From: Cellvibrio sp. 79
GTDB taxonomy: Bacteria; Pseudomonadota; Gammaproteobacteria; Pseudomonadales; Cellvibrionaceae
Direction of reading: 5' to 3'
DNA: 64,000 nucleotides
Assembly (NCBI GenBank): GCA_003056245.1
Contig: MVDH01000006.1
Coordinates: 248,001-312,000 of the forward strand
The position numbers and the translations under genes are program-made. The notes beneath the pieces were generated by a model that saw only the letters and a list, made by a program, of their open reading frames with translations, made no database searches and had not been told where the DNA came from. Each line of letters begins with the position of its first letter. Position 1 is the stretch's first letter. This document shows positions 38,918 through 49,469 of the stretch, piece after piece.

Positions 38918-40378
38918 ATGCCACCTCAGGGCAATTCAAACCTCAAACAGCCGACGTATATACGCGAGTTACTGGATGCAGTGCCTGCAGGCATTATCGT
39001 GACCCACCAGGACGGCCGTATCAGTTACCTCAACGCCGAAGCCGAACGTTTATTTGGTTATCAGCGCGCAGAGCTGATTGATAAAAATATCGATCAATTA
39101 CTTCCCGATCGCTTCAGCCGCAACCATGCGCAATTGCGCCAAAGTTATATCGACCAACCTTCCACTCGTTACATGGGCGCCGGTCGCGATCTTTACGGCA
39201 AGCGCAAAGACGACAGTGAATTCCCACTTGAAATTGGTTTGCGCTCATTGGTTTCCGATGGCGAGCAATTTATCGTCGCAACTATCGTCAACATTACCCG
39301 CCGCAAACAATTGGAAGATCGCTTGCGCAAAGTCATAGAAGCATCCCCCTACGGCCAGTTACTTGTCGATGAGCGCGGCATTATCCAAATGATCAACCCC
39401 AGCTTGTTGAAATTATTTGGTTACTCAATAGAAGAATTACTGGGAAAATCCATGGATATTTTATTGCCTGAGCGTTATCGCGAAGGCCATGAAAAATTAC
39501 GTGCAGGTTATGTACAAAAACCCAGCTTGCGCCCAATGGGTTTAGGCCGTGATTTAACGGGTCGTCATAAAAGCGGTACTGAAATTCCTATCGAAATTGG
39601 TTTAAGCCAGGTGGAAAGCGATACTGGAAATCTAACACTCGCCGTGGTTACCGATATCTCCGAACGCAAACGCCTGGAATTAAATTTAAAACAAGCCAAT
39701 GCACATCTGGAAGAATTTACTTACGTTGCATCGCACGATTTGAAATCTCCTCTGCGGGGCATTAGCGATCTAGTGGAATGGATCCACGAAGATCTCGGTG
39801 ACGACACTCCTGAACCCGTCAAAAAAAATATAGACCGGATTCGTGTACGCATTGGACGCATGGAACGCCTGATTGAAGATTTATTGCTATACGCCCGCGC
39901 TGGCAAGCGCGCAAAAGAATCCACGATCATTAATGTAGAAGCATTAATTACCGGGATCATTGAAATGCATCCGATTCCGGATACTTTTTCCATTGAACAA
40001 GAAATTTACATTAAAGAAATTACCGCCGCAAAAATTCCACTGGAAACTGTATTGCGCAATTTGTTTAGTAATGCATTGAAACATCACACTGGTGTGAACC
40101 CTCGCATCATCATTAGCGCTGAGGCGAGCGGCAGTTATTGCTTATTTAAAGTGACCGATAATGGCCCCGGTATTCCCAAAAATGCGCAGGAGCGAGTCTT
40201 TCGTTTATTCCAGACATTAAGCACTACTGAAAGTGGTAGCGGCATTGGCCTGGCGTTAGCCAAGCGCCTCACCGAAAGCCACGGCGGACAAATAGAATTG
40301 ATCAGCAACACCGATAACCCTGGCTGCAGTTTTCATGTGTGGTGGCCGCGCTTTGCGAGGAAAGATATCGATGAGTAA
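38918..40378 (+). CDS. Soluble PAS-PAS sensor histidine kinase
   Basis: Two homologous PAS units (..MGAGRDLYGKRKDDSEFPLEIGL / ..MGLGRDLTGRHKSGTEIPIEIGL), HisKA VASHDLKSPLRG, HATPase NALKHH, DNGPGIP, GSGIGLALAK. Confidence 0.93.
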   Translation: MPPQGNSNLKQPTYIRELLDAVPAGIIVTHQDGRISYLNAEAERLFGYQRAELIDKNIDQLLPDRFSRNHAQLRQSYIDQPSTRYMGAGRDLYGKRKDDSEFPLEIGLRSLVSDGEQFIVATIVNITRRKQLEDRLRKVIEASPYGQLLVDERGIIQMINPSLLKLFGYSIEELLGKSMDILLPERYREGHEKLRAGYVQKPSLRPMGLGRDLTGRHKSGTEIPIEIGLSQVESDTGNLTLAVVTDISERKRLELNLKQANAHLEEFTYVASHDLKSPLRGISDLVEWIHEDLGDDTPEPVKKNIDRIRVRIGRMERLIEDLLLYARAGKRAKESTIINVEALITGIIEMHPIPDTFSIEQEIYIKEITAAKIPLETVLRNLFSNALKHHTGVNPRIIISAEASGSYCLFKVTDNGPGIPKNAQERVFRLFQTLSTTESGSGIGLALAKRLTESHGGQIELISNTDNPGCSFHVWWPRFARKDIDE

Positions 40379-40802
40379 TACATCCAAAGTTAATATTTTA
40401 ATTGTAGATGACGATGATGTTGCGGCGGAATCCGTAGTGCGTAGTTTACGCAAACATGCGATGGATTTTCCTATCACACTGGCGCGCGATGGTCTGGAGG
40501 CACTGGAAATTTTACGCAACCAGCATAATGAATTAGTGATTGATAAACCTTATTTAATTCTCCTGGACCTGAATATGCCGCGCATGGACGGTTTTGAGTT
40601 TTTACAGGAAGTCCGCGGTGATGAAAATCTGCATGACAGCATTATTTTTGTGTTGACTACTTCGGATGCTGACTCTGATCGAACTCGCGCTTATCGCCAG
40701 AACATCGCTGGTTATATGGTGAAATCAGCCGTAGGTCCACAATTCGCGAAGCTTGCGAATTTGCTGGACAATTATCGCAGCACCGTCAGCTTGCCCGCTT
40801 AA
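40371..40802 (+). CDS. Single-domain response regulator (Rcp1-like)
   Basis: ILIVDDDDVAAESVVRSL...YLILLDLNMPRMDGFEFLQEVR...FVLTTSDADSD; ATGAGTAA overlap with the kinase. Confidence 0.92.
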   Translation: MSNTSKVNILIVDDDDVAAESVVRSLRKHAMDFPITLARDGLEALEILRNQHNELVIDKPYLILLDLNMPRMDGFEFLQEVRGDENLHDSIIFVLTTSDADSDRTRAYRQNIAGYMVKSAVGPQFAKLANLLDNYRSTVSLPA

Positions 40803-40853
40803 CAGATTAAATATTCCAACGACAGCAGAAGCAACGCACGAGGTAAGCAGAGC

Positions 40854-43358
40854 ATGCCTGATAGTTACGGAACCCATCAATCGTTATTGCTTCTTTTGAT
40901 TGAAGATGACGATGTTGATTTGGAAAAAATGAATCGCCTGCTCCGTAAAACGCTGCTGAAGTTGCGCATCATGGAATCCAATTCAGCAAAACATGCACTT
41001 GGATTACTACAACAATATCAATTCGATTGTGTAATTGTGGATTACCAACTTAAAGATGCAGTCGGCTCTGAATTAATCCAGAAAATACTTAATCATAAAC
41101 CGACCCCCACACCAGTTATTATGGTAAGCGGCAATACCGATGAACGCGTGATTGCCGATGCTATGCGCGATGGATTATTTGATTATCTGCCCAAACGCAG
41201 CCTTGATGCAGAACTATTGCGCAAAACATTACAAGCGAGTCAATTGTGGGCAGACGCCGAATACCAGGCGCGTGAAGATCGGCTCAGGTTTAATCAGCTC
41301 GCCGAAGGTTTACCGCAACTCACCTGGACATGCCTGTCCAGCGGGCGTTGCGATTTTCTCAATCGCCGCTGGTGCGAATACACCGGTATTCCCGCAGAAA
41401 AACAATTGGGTTTTGGTTGGCTGGACCAAGTACATCCGGATGATCGTGATTACTTAATGAAAGCCTGGGAACAAGCAGTGGAATCCGGCAAGGAAATGTT
41501 TGTCATCTTTCGCATTCGCCGTCACGATGGTGAATATCGCTGGTTTGATACGCGCGCCATACCGCAAAGAAATGACAGCGGAGAAATTATTCGCTGGCTG
41601 GGCAGCAACACGGATATCACCGATGTAGAACTTACCCGCCAGGCATTAGCGAATAGTGAGCAGCTGTTTCAAGCTGTTTTTGATTATGCCCCACTGGGAA
41701 TGGTGCTGGTAAATCTTAAAGGAAGCATCATTCAGATTAATCCCGCACTGTGTCAAATACTGGGTTACGACAGTCATATTTTTAATAATGATCGCGAGCC
41801 ACTTCCCACCGAGTTAAATAAATTTATTGGTTCGCAAGATGTGGAAAAAACCTATTTTCAATTGGAAAAATTGCGCACCAACAGTATCCGCTTTGTACAG
41901 TTTGAAGCGCAGCTGGTTACCCGAAACACTCACTTTGTCCCAACCCTGGTTAGCGCTGCATTTATCAATAAATTTAACGATGAATCCTGCTATCTGTTGC
42001 AAGTGTATGATTTATCCGAGCGCAAACGCTACGAATCGCAACTGATAAAACTTGCTCATTACGACACATTAACCGGCTTGGGCAACCGAGCCAAACTCAA
42101 TCAGGAAATTGAATTTCTGATTCAAAAATCCCATCGCAGTGCAGCACCTTTTGCTGTACTTTTTGGCGATGTAGATCACTTTAAACAAATCAACGATGGC
42201 CTTGGGCATGAAGCTGGCGATCAACTGTTAAAAATAATTGCGCGGCGCCTGCAAAAATCATTACGCCACGAAGACAGTGTATGCCGTTTGGGTGGCGATG
42301 AGTTCGTCATCCTATTGCAAGATGTCACCAAATTTGAAGCGGTAGTAGCAGTTGCGGATAAACTTATCAAAAAAATAAAAAAACCGGTCAAACTGGGCCC
42401 GAATCGGGTTCATATCGGAATGAGTTTCGGCATAGCACTCTACCCCACCGATGGGAACGATGCAAAAACATTGCTACGCAATGCAGATAGTGCCCTCTAT
42501 GAGGCAAAAGCAAAAGGACGTAATTGTTACCAGCTTTATCGCAAGGAACTAACTGAATACGTTCATAATCGTTTATTGCTGGATACTGACTTGCGCAAAG
42601 CGATTAGCAATCGCGAGTTTGAACTGTATTATCAACCGGTCATCAATCTGGATAATGGCGATATTGTTTCCGCTGAAGCGTTAATTCGTTGGCACCACCC
42701 CACACGCGGCATGGTTCCGCCGGACGAATTTATATCTTACGCACAGGAAACCGGTTTAATTGTTGCGATGGGTGAATGGATTATCCAGCGCGCCTGTGCA
42801 CAGGCCATGGAATGGGAAAAAGCGGGGTTTCCGCTTGCAGTGTCCGTGAATATTTCAGCGCGCCAGTTTGTACAACAAAACCTGATTACTGTCATTGAGC
42901 AAGCACTCATCGCATCCAAATTTCCGGCTGATCGCTTGATTATCGAAATTACCGAGCAAATGTTTTTGGAAAACACTGAAAACAATTTGCGCCAAATTAG
43001 CGAACTCAAAGCCATGGGCATTAAAATTTCACTGGATGACTTTGGTGTTGGTTATTCATCGTTGAGTTATATTATTCGCTTTGCACCGCAGTATTTAAAA
43101 ATCGACCGGTCTTTTATCAATCGTATTGGCACAGCCAAAGAACATGACGAAATGATTAAAGCGATTATAGGGTTAAGTAAAATTATTCCGATGCAAATTG
43201 TTGGCGAGGGAATTGAAGAAGCTAGCCAGCAATACTTCTTGCATGGACACGGCTGCAACCTCGGCCAGGGTTATCTGTTTTCGCGCCCACTCCCACAGCA
43301 AAAGTTACTAGAATTTTTCCCGGCATACACATCCCAAAAACCCGCAAAAATTGCGTAA
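40854..43358 (+). CDS. REC-PAS-PAS-GGDEF-EAL c-di-GMP protein
   Basis: REC (LLLIEDDDVDLEKMNRLL), GGDEF ([12 protein letters not shown]), EAL (EALIRWHHPTRGMVPPDEF; DDFGVGYSSLSYI; GEGIEE). Confidence 0.95.
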   Translation: MPDSYGTHQSLLLLLIEDDDVDLEKMNRLLRKTLLKLRIMESNSAKHALGLLQQYQFDCVIVDYQLKDAVGSELIQKILNHKPTPTPVIMVSGNTDERVIADAMRDGLFDYLPKRSLDAELLRKTLQASQLWADAEYQAREDRLRFNQLAEGLPQLTWTCLSSGRCDFLNRRWCEYTGIPAEKQLGFGWLDQVHPDDRDYLMKAWEQAVESGKEMFVIFRIRRHDGEYRWFDTRAIPQRNDSGEIIRWLGSNTDITDVELTRQALANSEQLFQAVFDYAPLGMVLVNLKGSIIQINPALCQILGYDSHIFNNDREPLPTELNKFIGSQDVEKTYFQLEKLRTNSIRFVQFEAQLVTRNTHFVPTLVSAAFINKFNDESCYLLQVYDLSERKRYESQLIKLAHYDTLTGLGNRAKLNQEIEFLIQKSHRSAAPFAVLFGDVDHFKQINDGLGHEAGDQLLKIIARRLQKSLRHEDSVCRLGGDEFVILLQDVTKFEAVVAVADKLIKKIKKPVKLGPNRVHIGMSFGIALYPTDGNDAKTLLRNADSALYEAKAKGRNCYQLYRKELTEYVHNRLLLDTDLRKAISNREFELYYQPVINLDNGDIVSAEALIRWHHPTRGMVPPDEFISYAQETGLIVAMGEWIIQRACAQAMEWEKAGFPLAVSVNISARQFVQQNLITVIEQALIASKFPADRLIIEITEQMFLENTENNLRQISELKAMGIKISLDDFGVGYSSLSYIIRFAPQYLKIDRSFINRIGTAKEHDEMIKAIIGLSKIIPMQIVGEGIEEASQQYFLHGHGCNLGQGYLFSRPLPQQKLLEFFPAYTSQKPAKIA

Positions 43359-43529
43359 GCCTGTAATCCCATCAATTCGTTGTGAAGCACAGTCAGATCA
43401 CGACTTCTAATTGGCGAATAACGACGTATTACTTGCGAAATTCAAAGCCACAATCGGGATAGTAGCTTGAAGTTATAGCAACCACATAAACTCAACTTAA
43501 ACCATCCTAACAATGAAGCTGGTGTATTG

Positions 43530-43982
43530 TTATAGCTCTTTTGATTTAACCAAATTTATTACACTATATTCATGACTACCCTCATGAACACTCCACCAAT
43601 GTTCATGTATCAGAAATTTTGTAGGGCTATACTCTACAACTTTCCATGTGCAGTAGTCTCGAACAAACCCCAAATACTTAATTTGTTCTAAATGCTCCTT
43701 TGTTCGTACAAAACAGATAAATCCTTCTGCAACATACCAACCATAGTAATAATTGCCGAAGCTATCGTCTGCAATCTGGCAATTTTCTGATGATCTTGTG
43801 TATTTTCCGCTTTGCTTGAAACCAATAAACCCATTCTCTCTACAGTTTTCAGGGCCCGTACTATAATCCCACTCACCTACTAAATTACTTAGTATCCTGG
43901 CATCTTCAGAACTGACTAATTTCAAATTTTGTGAACTGCAACTTACCAAAACGATAAGCACAAGAATATGTAATATCTTCAT
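43530..43982 (-). CDS. Putative lipoprotein, unknown
   Basis: Lipobox-like MKILHILVLIVLVSCSSQN; 150 aa. Confidence 0.65.
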   Translation of the reverse strand: MKILHILVLIVLVSCSSQNLKLVSSEDARILSNLVGEWDYSTGPENCRENGFIGFKQSGKYTRSSENCQIADDSFGNYYYGWYVAEGFICFVRTKEHLEQIKYLGFVRDYCTWKVVEYSPTKFLIHEHWWSVHEGSHEYSVINLVKSKEL

Positions 43983-44042
43983 GTTACTCCTTGAACCATA
44001 ACACTTTGATAATCCATTTTTTTAAGTTGGATTGTTACTTTT

Positions 44043-44453
44043 TTAATGAACTGGTTTTCTATTTAGAATTTCAAGAATTTCTTTACTTACGGCATCTTCA
44101 TACAATCTATGAATTACCGAAGTTCCACTACCAGCATAAACATAGTTAATATTTTCCGGCTTAAATATTATGTATGTGCGAGCAAGAGAAAACTCAATGC
44201 CACAATCATCATATGATGTTCTTATGATAGTAGTGTCTGGCATTTTACCTTTGATCACATTATGCACTTTCATCTTCACTTCAACATAGTCATCTCCGTT
44301 CGAGTTTTTTGCAATCTTGCCTTCAGTTACAGTTGCAATAAAAATTGCCTCAGCAGAGTTAATTTTATGTGCATAACTCTCATACGGAAACGAACAAGAA
44401 AAAGCTTTTGGAATAGCAATGACACATAACAAGCCAAAAATCAGTTTTTGCAT
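44043..44453 (-). CDS. Secreted protein, unknown
   Basis: Signal peptide MQKLIFGLLCVIAIPKAFSCS; paired cysteines. Confidence 0.65.
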   Translation of the reverse strand: MQKLIFGLLCVIAIPKAFSCSFPYESYAHKINSAEAIFIATVTEGKIAKNSNGDDYVEVKMKVHNVIKGKMPDTTIIRTSYDDCGIEFSLARTYIIFKPENINYVYAGSGTSVIHRLYEDAVSKEILEILNRKPVH

Positions 44454-44633
44454 ATTGATCTTGTAATATTTAACATTTAATAGGGCGCAAACGCTTAGTT
44501 ACATTATTTAATGAAAGTTTAAGTTAAGGGGCAAGTAAAAAGTAGAAAAAGCATAGGTCATTCCGGCGAGGATTAAAATAACACCGGCTTTCATTTTTTT
44601 GCCTTTTATTGACACTCCCATACCCCTCCACTA

Positions 44634-44740
44634 ACCTGCTCACACTGTAGTTATGGCAGCTGGACGGGACTCCCTTCGGGCTGGCCGGTGTTGAGAACCC
44701 TGTTTCAGTCCGCCTCCATAAATCTGAACGTGTGACAGCG
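44634..44740 (+). ncRNA. Candidate structured RNA / 5' leader element upstream of thioredoxin-like gene
   Basis: Closing pair CTG(C)TCACAC...GTGTGACAG, nested TTATGG...CCATAA and GGAC...GTCC, internal CCCTTCGGG; GC-rich in an AT-rich non-coding stretch. Strand inferred from the downstream gene. Confidence 0.4.
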
Positions 44741-44805
44741 GCTTCATGCCAAACGTAAAAAACAACAAGTTACTAACGCCACCTTTCAAGTAAGCGGGAA
44801 TTTTT

Positions 44806-45282
44806 ATGAAAACTTTATTTGTTTTTGTCCTGACTGTTGTTACCTCCTTTGCCTTCGCATTGGGCGATAAAGATTACAACAAGAAATATGACCCCAACCG
44901 CAATTCAGTTGCTGACTTTGAAGCAGCAAAGAAAGATGCCAAGGCAAGTGGAAAATTAATTCTGGTTGAGTTTGGTGGTGACTGGTGTGTATGGTGTCAT
45001 CGTCTGGAAAAATTTATTACATCGAACCCGGAAATTAACAGCGGCATTGATGATGTTTTTATTTTCCTTAAAGTGAACGTGAGCGATGAAAACAAGAATG
45101 AAGAATTTGTTAGCCAATTTCCGAAAATAAAAGGTTATCCATTTTTTGCAATAACCGACAGCAATGGAACTGTTATTGGCACCCAGTACACAGGGAGCCT
45201 TGAAGCAGGTAAAGGATATTCAGTCGATAGGTTCAAAGAATTTATAGCCAAATGGAAAGCGGTTCAGGCAAATCAGAAATAG
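44806..45282 (+). CDS. Secreted thioredoxin-like protein
   Basis: Signal peptide; VEFGGDWCVWCHRLEKF (CxxC); KGYPFFAITDSNGTVIG. Confidence 0.85.
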   Translation: MKTLFVFVLTVVTSFAFALGDKDYNKKYDPNRNSVADFEAAKKDAKASGKLILVEFGGDWCVWCHRLEKFITSNPEINSGIDDVFIFLKVNVSDENKNEEFVSQFPKIKGYPFFAITDSNGTVIGTQYTGSLEAGKGYSVDRFKEFIAKWKAVQANQK

Positions 45283-45363
45283 ATACCAAATTGGAAAATC
45301 GAAGGCAGCGAAAGTTGCTTTTTCTACATCATCCATTGAGCGCTAATTCTTAGCCTATTTATT

Positions 45364-47445
45364 TCACCATTCCCACTGCCACACCAAACTGGTTTCGCGC
45401 CCGCGATTGGGAACTGCGCCAACAATACCAACACCTTGTGGTGCCGTGGCATAGGCTTTATCAAATACATTTTTCGCCGCCAACGAGAGGCTTTGTGTGC
45501 GATTAAACTGGTAACGCAATTGGCTGTTCGCGTACCAATAAGCGGCCAATGGTGCGCGTTGATTGACAGCAAGTGGATATTCACGCTGATTATTGTAGAC
45601 TGCAGAAATATTCCAATTCCACTGTTCCTGCTGATAGTTTAACCCCACAGAGCTTAATCTATCAGCTTCACGAAAATAGGAATCCGGCAAGTTATACATA
45701 CTGCTGTAATGAGTACGCAGCATCCAGCTGTCATTTATTTGCCAATCAAAACGAAAACCCCCACCGTAATTTTCCTGGTCCCTACCATTAATATAAGTGC
45801 GAATACCATTTTTAAATCCGGCTCCAATCGGGCTTTCGTATTTATTGTGATAAACAGTTGCTCCCAAGGTAATACTATTCCAGGAGCCCAACCACAAAAG
45901 CTCGCTGGTCTTTACCACTTCGCTGCCCAGACTCGGATTGCCTGCTATCAACGGATTATTTAGCAAACCGGTTTCAGAAAAACTGGGAGCCCGAAAAGCT
46001 TCGCCGTAAAGCGCTTTAAATGTGTGACGCGCATTTAATTGATGAACAATTCCTATGCGCGGGCTGGCACGACTCCCAATCATTTCATAATGGTCATAAC
46101 GCACACCGGTCGTTAACCGTGTATCTGGTGTGAGGTTATACAACCATTGGCTATAGAGCCCGCTTATATTTCTTGAATCGCGCGCGCCGCTTGCGGTCGC
46201 ATGCTCGAAGTTACCGTAGTAATTAATAGGAAATTGTTTACGCACCAATTGCCCCATGTCGTAATTGTTATAGGCTTGGGCCTCGGTCTCAGTTTCGCGC
46301 TGCCACTCAACACCAAATTGCGTACTTAACCGTGCATTAATCTCCAGGTCGTTCGCCAGATTGAATTGATAAGCCTCACCAAATAATCTCACCTTCGCCA
46401 GCATAGGATCATTGCTGGCGGGTTGACTCAACTCAATGAGATCACCGGCTTCAAACAACATCGCATGAAAATACTGGCGCATATCCCGATAGCCAACGGA
46501 TGCGTTTATTTTCCAATTATCCATCGGCTCAACGCGTTGTTCAAAACGGAGTAGACGCGCCTCTTGACGGTAAAAATTAAAATCGTTATTTATTTTTTCC
46601 AACACATAAAAATCTTCTGCATCTGCACGCGAGAAAAAAGCTTGCAGCTTGCTATTGCCGTAACTAAGGTTCCAATCAATTACCGTCTCTTCACGCGGAT
46701 CATGCGTATTTGTGCCATTGATATCGTAGGATTGACCATCGTCTGCGGATAATCGGGTGTATAAATTGGTTTGCCAGTTGCCAGACTCGTGTGACAAATT
46801 GATATCAGCTGTGCGTTTGCGGTTTTCTCCCAGGCCTATGCGTAAAGCACGTGCTTGTGTGCGGCTGATAATATTGATGACGCCGGTAAATGCACCTGAA
46901 CCATAAATAGCCGATGCCGGGCCACGAATAATTTCAATGCGCTCAATATTAGCCAGTGGGTAAAGCACGAGTGCGCTATCTGCGCCGCCCGAACGAGGAT
47001 CGGTAAAGGTTCGGCCATCCACCAATAATAAAATTTCACGGGAACGTATGCCCTGGCGTCGCCCGCGAATGCTGTAGGAATAGTTGATCGGGGAATCGGC
47101 ACTGCGATTTACCTGCATCCCCGGCACTAGCGCTAATAATTCATGCAAGTAATCAAGGCCCAACACATCCAATTGCTGACGAGTAAATACTGTTGTGGAA
47201 GACGGTACCGTTTTAATCGACTCCTCACGCAAAGTTGCGCCGGTAATATTCACCTGCATGAGCTGCTCCAGATTCATTTCAAACAACTCATCCTGATTAG
47301 CATGCACTAGCATTGTGATGAATATGAGCATAAAACTGAACGTTGTTTTGATAAAAAATTTTCCTGAAAAAATATGATCCCTCAATGAAAAATTAAGTGA
47401 TATGGGATAAAAAATACCGGGCATGATGAATTTTCGTTTACTCAT
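45364..47445 (-). CDS. TonB-dependent receptor, paralog 1 of 3
   Basis: MNLEQLMQVNITGATLREESIKTVPSSTTVFTRQQLDVLGLDYLHELLALVPGMQVNRS; GPASAIYGSGAFTGVINIISR; PNRGRETSLVWQWEW. Confidence 0.92.
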   Translation of the reverse strand: MSKRKFIMPGIFYPISLNFSLRDHIFSGKFFIKTTFSFMLIFITMLVHANQDELFEMNLEQLMQVNITGATLREESIKTVPSSTTVFTRQQLDVLGLDYLHELLALVPGMQVNRSADSPINYSYSIRGRRQGIRSREILLLVDGRTFTDPRSGGADSALVLYPLANIERIEIIRGPASAIYGSGAFTGVINIISRTQARALRIGLGENRKRTADINLSHESGNWQTNLYTRLSADDGQSYDINGTNTHDPREETVIDWNLSYGNSKLQAFFSRADAEDFYVLEKINNDFNFYRQEARLLRFEQRVEPMDNWKINASVGYRDMRQYFHAMLFEAGDLIELSQPASNDPMLAKVRLFGEAYQFNLANDLEINARLSTQFGVEWQRETETEAQAYNNYDMGQLVRKQFPINYYGNFEHATASGARDSRNISGLYSQWLYNLTPDTRLTTGVRYDHYEMIGSRASPRIGIVHQLNARHTFKALYGEAFRAPSFSETGLLNNPLIAGNPSLGSEVVKTSELLWLGSWNSITLGATVYHNKYESPIGAGFKNGIRTYINGRDQENYGGGFRFDWQINDSWMLRTHYSSMYNLPDSYFREADRLSSVGLNYQQEQWNWNISAVYNNQREYPLAVNQRAPLAAYWYANSQLRYQFNRTQSLSLAAKNVFDKAYATAPQGVGIVGAVPNRGRETSLVWQWEW

Positions 47446-47447
47446 TA

Positions 47448-49454
47448 TTAAAACTGCCAGTTTATCTTTACGCTGGCTTCGCGCCCGCGATTCGGTACAC
47501 CACCAACCAATCCTGTTCCTTGCGAAGGTGTTGAATAGTTTTTATCAAATGCATTTTTTACCGCAAGCGCCACGCTGGTTGATGAGTTGATTTGATAAAG
47601 CAATTGGGTATTGCCGTACCAATAAGCATCCAATTGCGCGCGCCGGGTTGAAGTGAGTTGATAACCACGCTCACCTTGATAAATGGCGGAAAAATTCCAG
47701 TTCCAGTTATCACGCTGGTAATTCACGCCCATGGAGCCCAGTGAATCCGCTTCGCGGAAATAGGCATCGGGTAAATCATGGAATGAATTTGCCTGGATGT
47801 TGAACATCCAGTGCGTATTTATTTGCCAATTAATACGGCTGCTAATGCCATAATTTTTTTGTCGGGCACCATTAATGTAGGTGCGAGTGTTGCCCATAAA
47901 TCCGGCGGTAACCGGTTTTTCATATTGGTTGTGGTAAATGCTTGCACCGAAGGTTAATTGATCCCAGATTCCATACCATAATATTTCACTGGATTTTACC
48001 GTTTCACTTTCCAGATTCGGGTTGCCAATCAATACCGGATTATTTAGCAAATGCGTTTCACCAAATGTAGGGGCGCGAAATGCTTCGCTGTAAAATAATT
48101 TTATCGTGTGCCGTTCGTTGACTTGATGGACCAAAGCAAAACGCGGACTGGTGCGAGTATCCAGGGATTCATAATCATCGTGGCGCAAACCAACGGTCAA
48201 GCGTGTATCGTCAGCTGGCTGATAAAGCCACTGCGCATAAATTCCCGATACATCGCGCGATTGTTCCCCACCGACGATGGTTTCGTGTTCACTATCACCG
48301 TAATAGGTAATCGGGGATTCCCGACGCGCCCATTGCGCCAAATCGTAATTATTGTAGGAGCGCGCGCGTATTTCGCGCTGGTGTTGCCATTCCAGGCCGA
48401 ATTGCATGCTGAGCAATTCATTGATATTCACATCATTGGCGACATTAAACCGGTAGGCTTCGCTTGATAATAAACCCCGCGTTAATAGCGGCGCATTACT
48501 GGCCGGTTGGCTATTACCAGCCAGTGATCCGGCGGGCAAGATGATTCCTTTTAATTCCTGCTCTGCATATTCATGACCCAGCGCGAGATTTATTTTCCAG
48601 GCACTGGTTGGGTTTAATTCCTGATCAACACGCACATGGCGATAGACTTGCCAATAGTTGTTGTAATCATTGTTAACTTTTTCCAACACATAAAAATCTT
48701 CTGCTTCTTGCTCGGAATAAAATGCCTGCACCCGGGTTTTACGATATTTCACATTCCAATCCACTAACATTTCCTGATGCGGATCCTGCGTATTTTGATT
48801 ACCGATATGGTAAAGCTGCCCGTCATCAGCAGCGAGATGCGAGTATAAATCTGTTTGCCAATCGCCGGATTTCGCCGAGAGATTAATATCCGCCACACGT
48901 TTGGCATTGTCGCCCAAGCCGATTTTCAGCTGGTTGGTTTGTTGGCGACTGACAATATTAATAACGCCCGAAAATGCACCGGAGCCATAGATGGCAGAAG
49001 CCGGGCCGCGCATAATTTCAATGCGCTCGATATTCGCCAGCGGATATAAATGCATCGCCGATTCAATTCCGCCGGAGCGCGGATCGGTAAATACGCGACC
49101 ATCAACTAACAACAATACTTCGCGCGATTGGCCGCCCTGGCGCCTGCCACGAACGCTGAAAGAATAACTGCTGGGGCTATCGCCAGAGCGAGTGACTTGA
49201 AATCCGGGCACAAGATTCAATAGTTCGTGCAAATAATCCAAACCCAGTGCTTCCAATTGCGCGCGCGTATATACCGTAGTTGATGACGGAACCGTTTTGA
49301 TCGATTCCTGGCGCAACGTGGAACCGGTGATGCTGACTTTCAGCAATTGCTCCAGATCCATTTCAAGAATGGTCTGTTCATCGGCGTAAACCGGCTTTAC
49401 TGCTAGCATTGCCACTGCGATGAAAGCTGCCAGGATATGTTTTCTCTGGGTCAT
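47448..49454 (-). CDS. TonB-dependent receptor, paralog 2 of 3
   Basis: MDLEQLLKVSITGSTLRQESIKTVPSSTTVYTRAQLEALGLDYLHELLNLVPGFQVTRS; PNRGREASVKINWQF. Confidence 0.93.
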   Translation of the reverse strand: MTQRKHILAAFIAVAMLAVKPVYADEQTILEMDLEQLLKVSITGSTLRQESIKTVPSSTTVYTRAQLEALGLDYLHELLNLVPGFQVTRSGDSPSSYSFSVRGRRQGGQSREVLLLVDGRVFTDPRSGGIESAMHLYPLANIERIEIMRGPASAIYGSGAFSGVINIVSRQQTNQLKIGLGDNAKRVADINLSAKSGDWQTDLYSHLAADDGQLYHIGNQNTQDPHQEMLVDWNVKYRKTRVQAFYSEQEAEDFYVLEKVNNDYNNYWQVYRHVRVDQELNPTSAWKINLALGHEYAEQELKGIILPAGSLAGNSQPASNAPLLTRGLLSSEAYRFNVANDVNINELLSMQFGLEWQHQREIRARSYNNYDLAQWARRESPITYYGDSEHETIVGGEQSRDVSGIYAQWLYQPADDTRLTVGLRHDDYESLDTRTSPRFALVHQVNERHTIKLFYSEAFRAPTFGETHLLNNPVLIGNPNLESETVKSSEILWYGIWDQLTFGASIYHNQYEKPVTAGFMGNTRTYINGARQKNYGISSRINWQINTHWMFNIQANSFHDLPDAYFREADSLGSMGVNYQRDNWNWNFSAIYQGERGYQLTSTRRAQLDAYWYGNTQLLYQINSSTSVALAVKNAFDKNYSTPSQGTGLVGGVPNRGREASVKINWQF

Positions 49455-49469
49455 GTTTTTTTTAGCATT

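Noticed and set aside
44634-44740. tRNA/tmRNA fragment or integron attC site
   Set aside because: The GTTTCAGTCC segment only loosely resembles a T-arm, no anticodon arm or CCA end is visible, and attC core sites with correct spacing were not found; kept only as an unassigned structured element.
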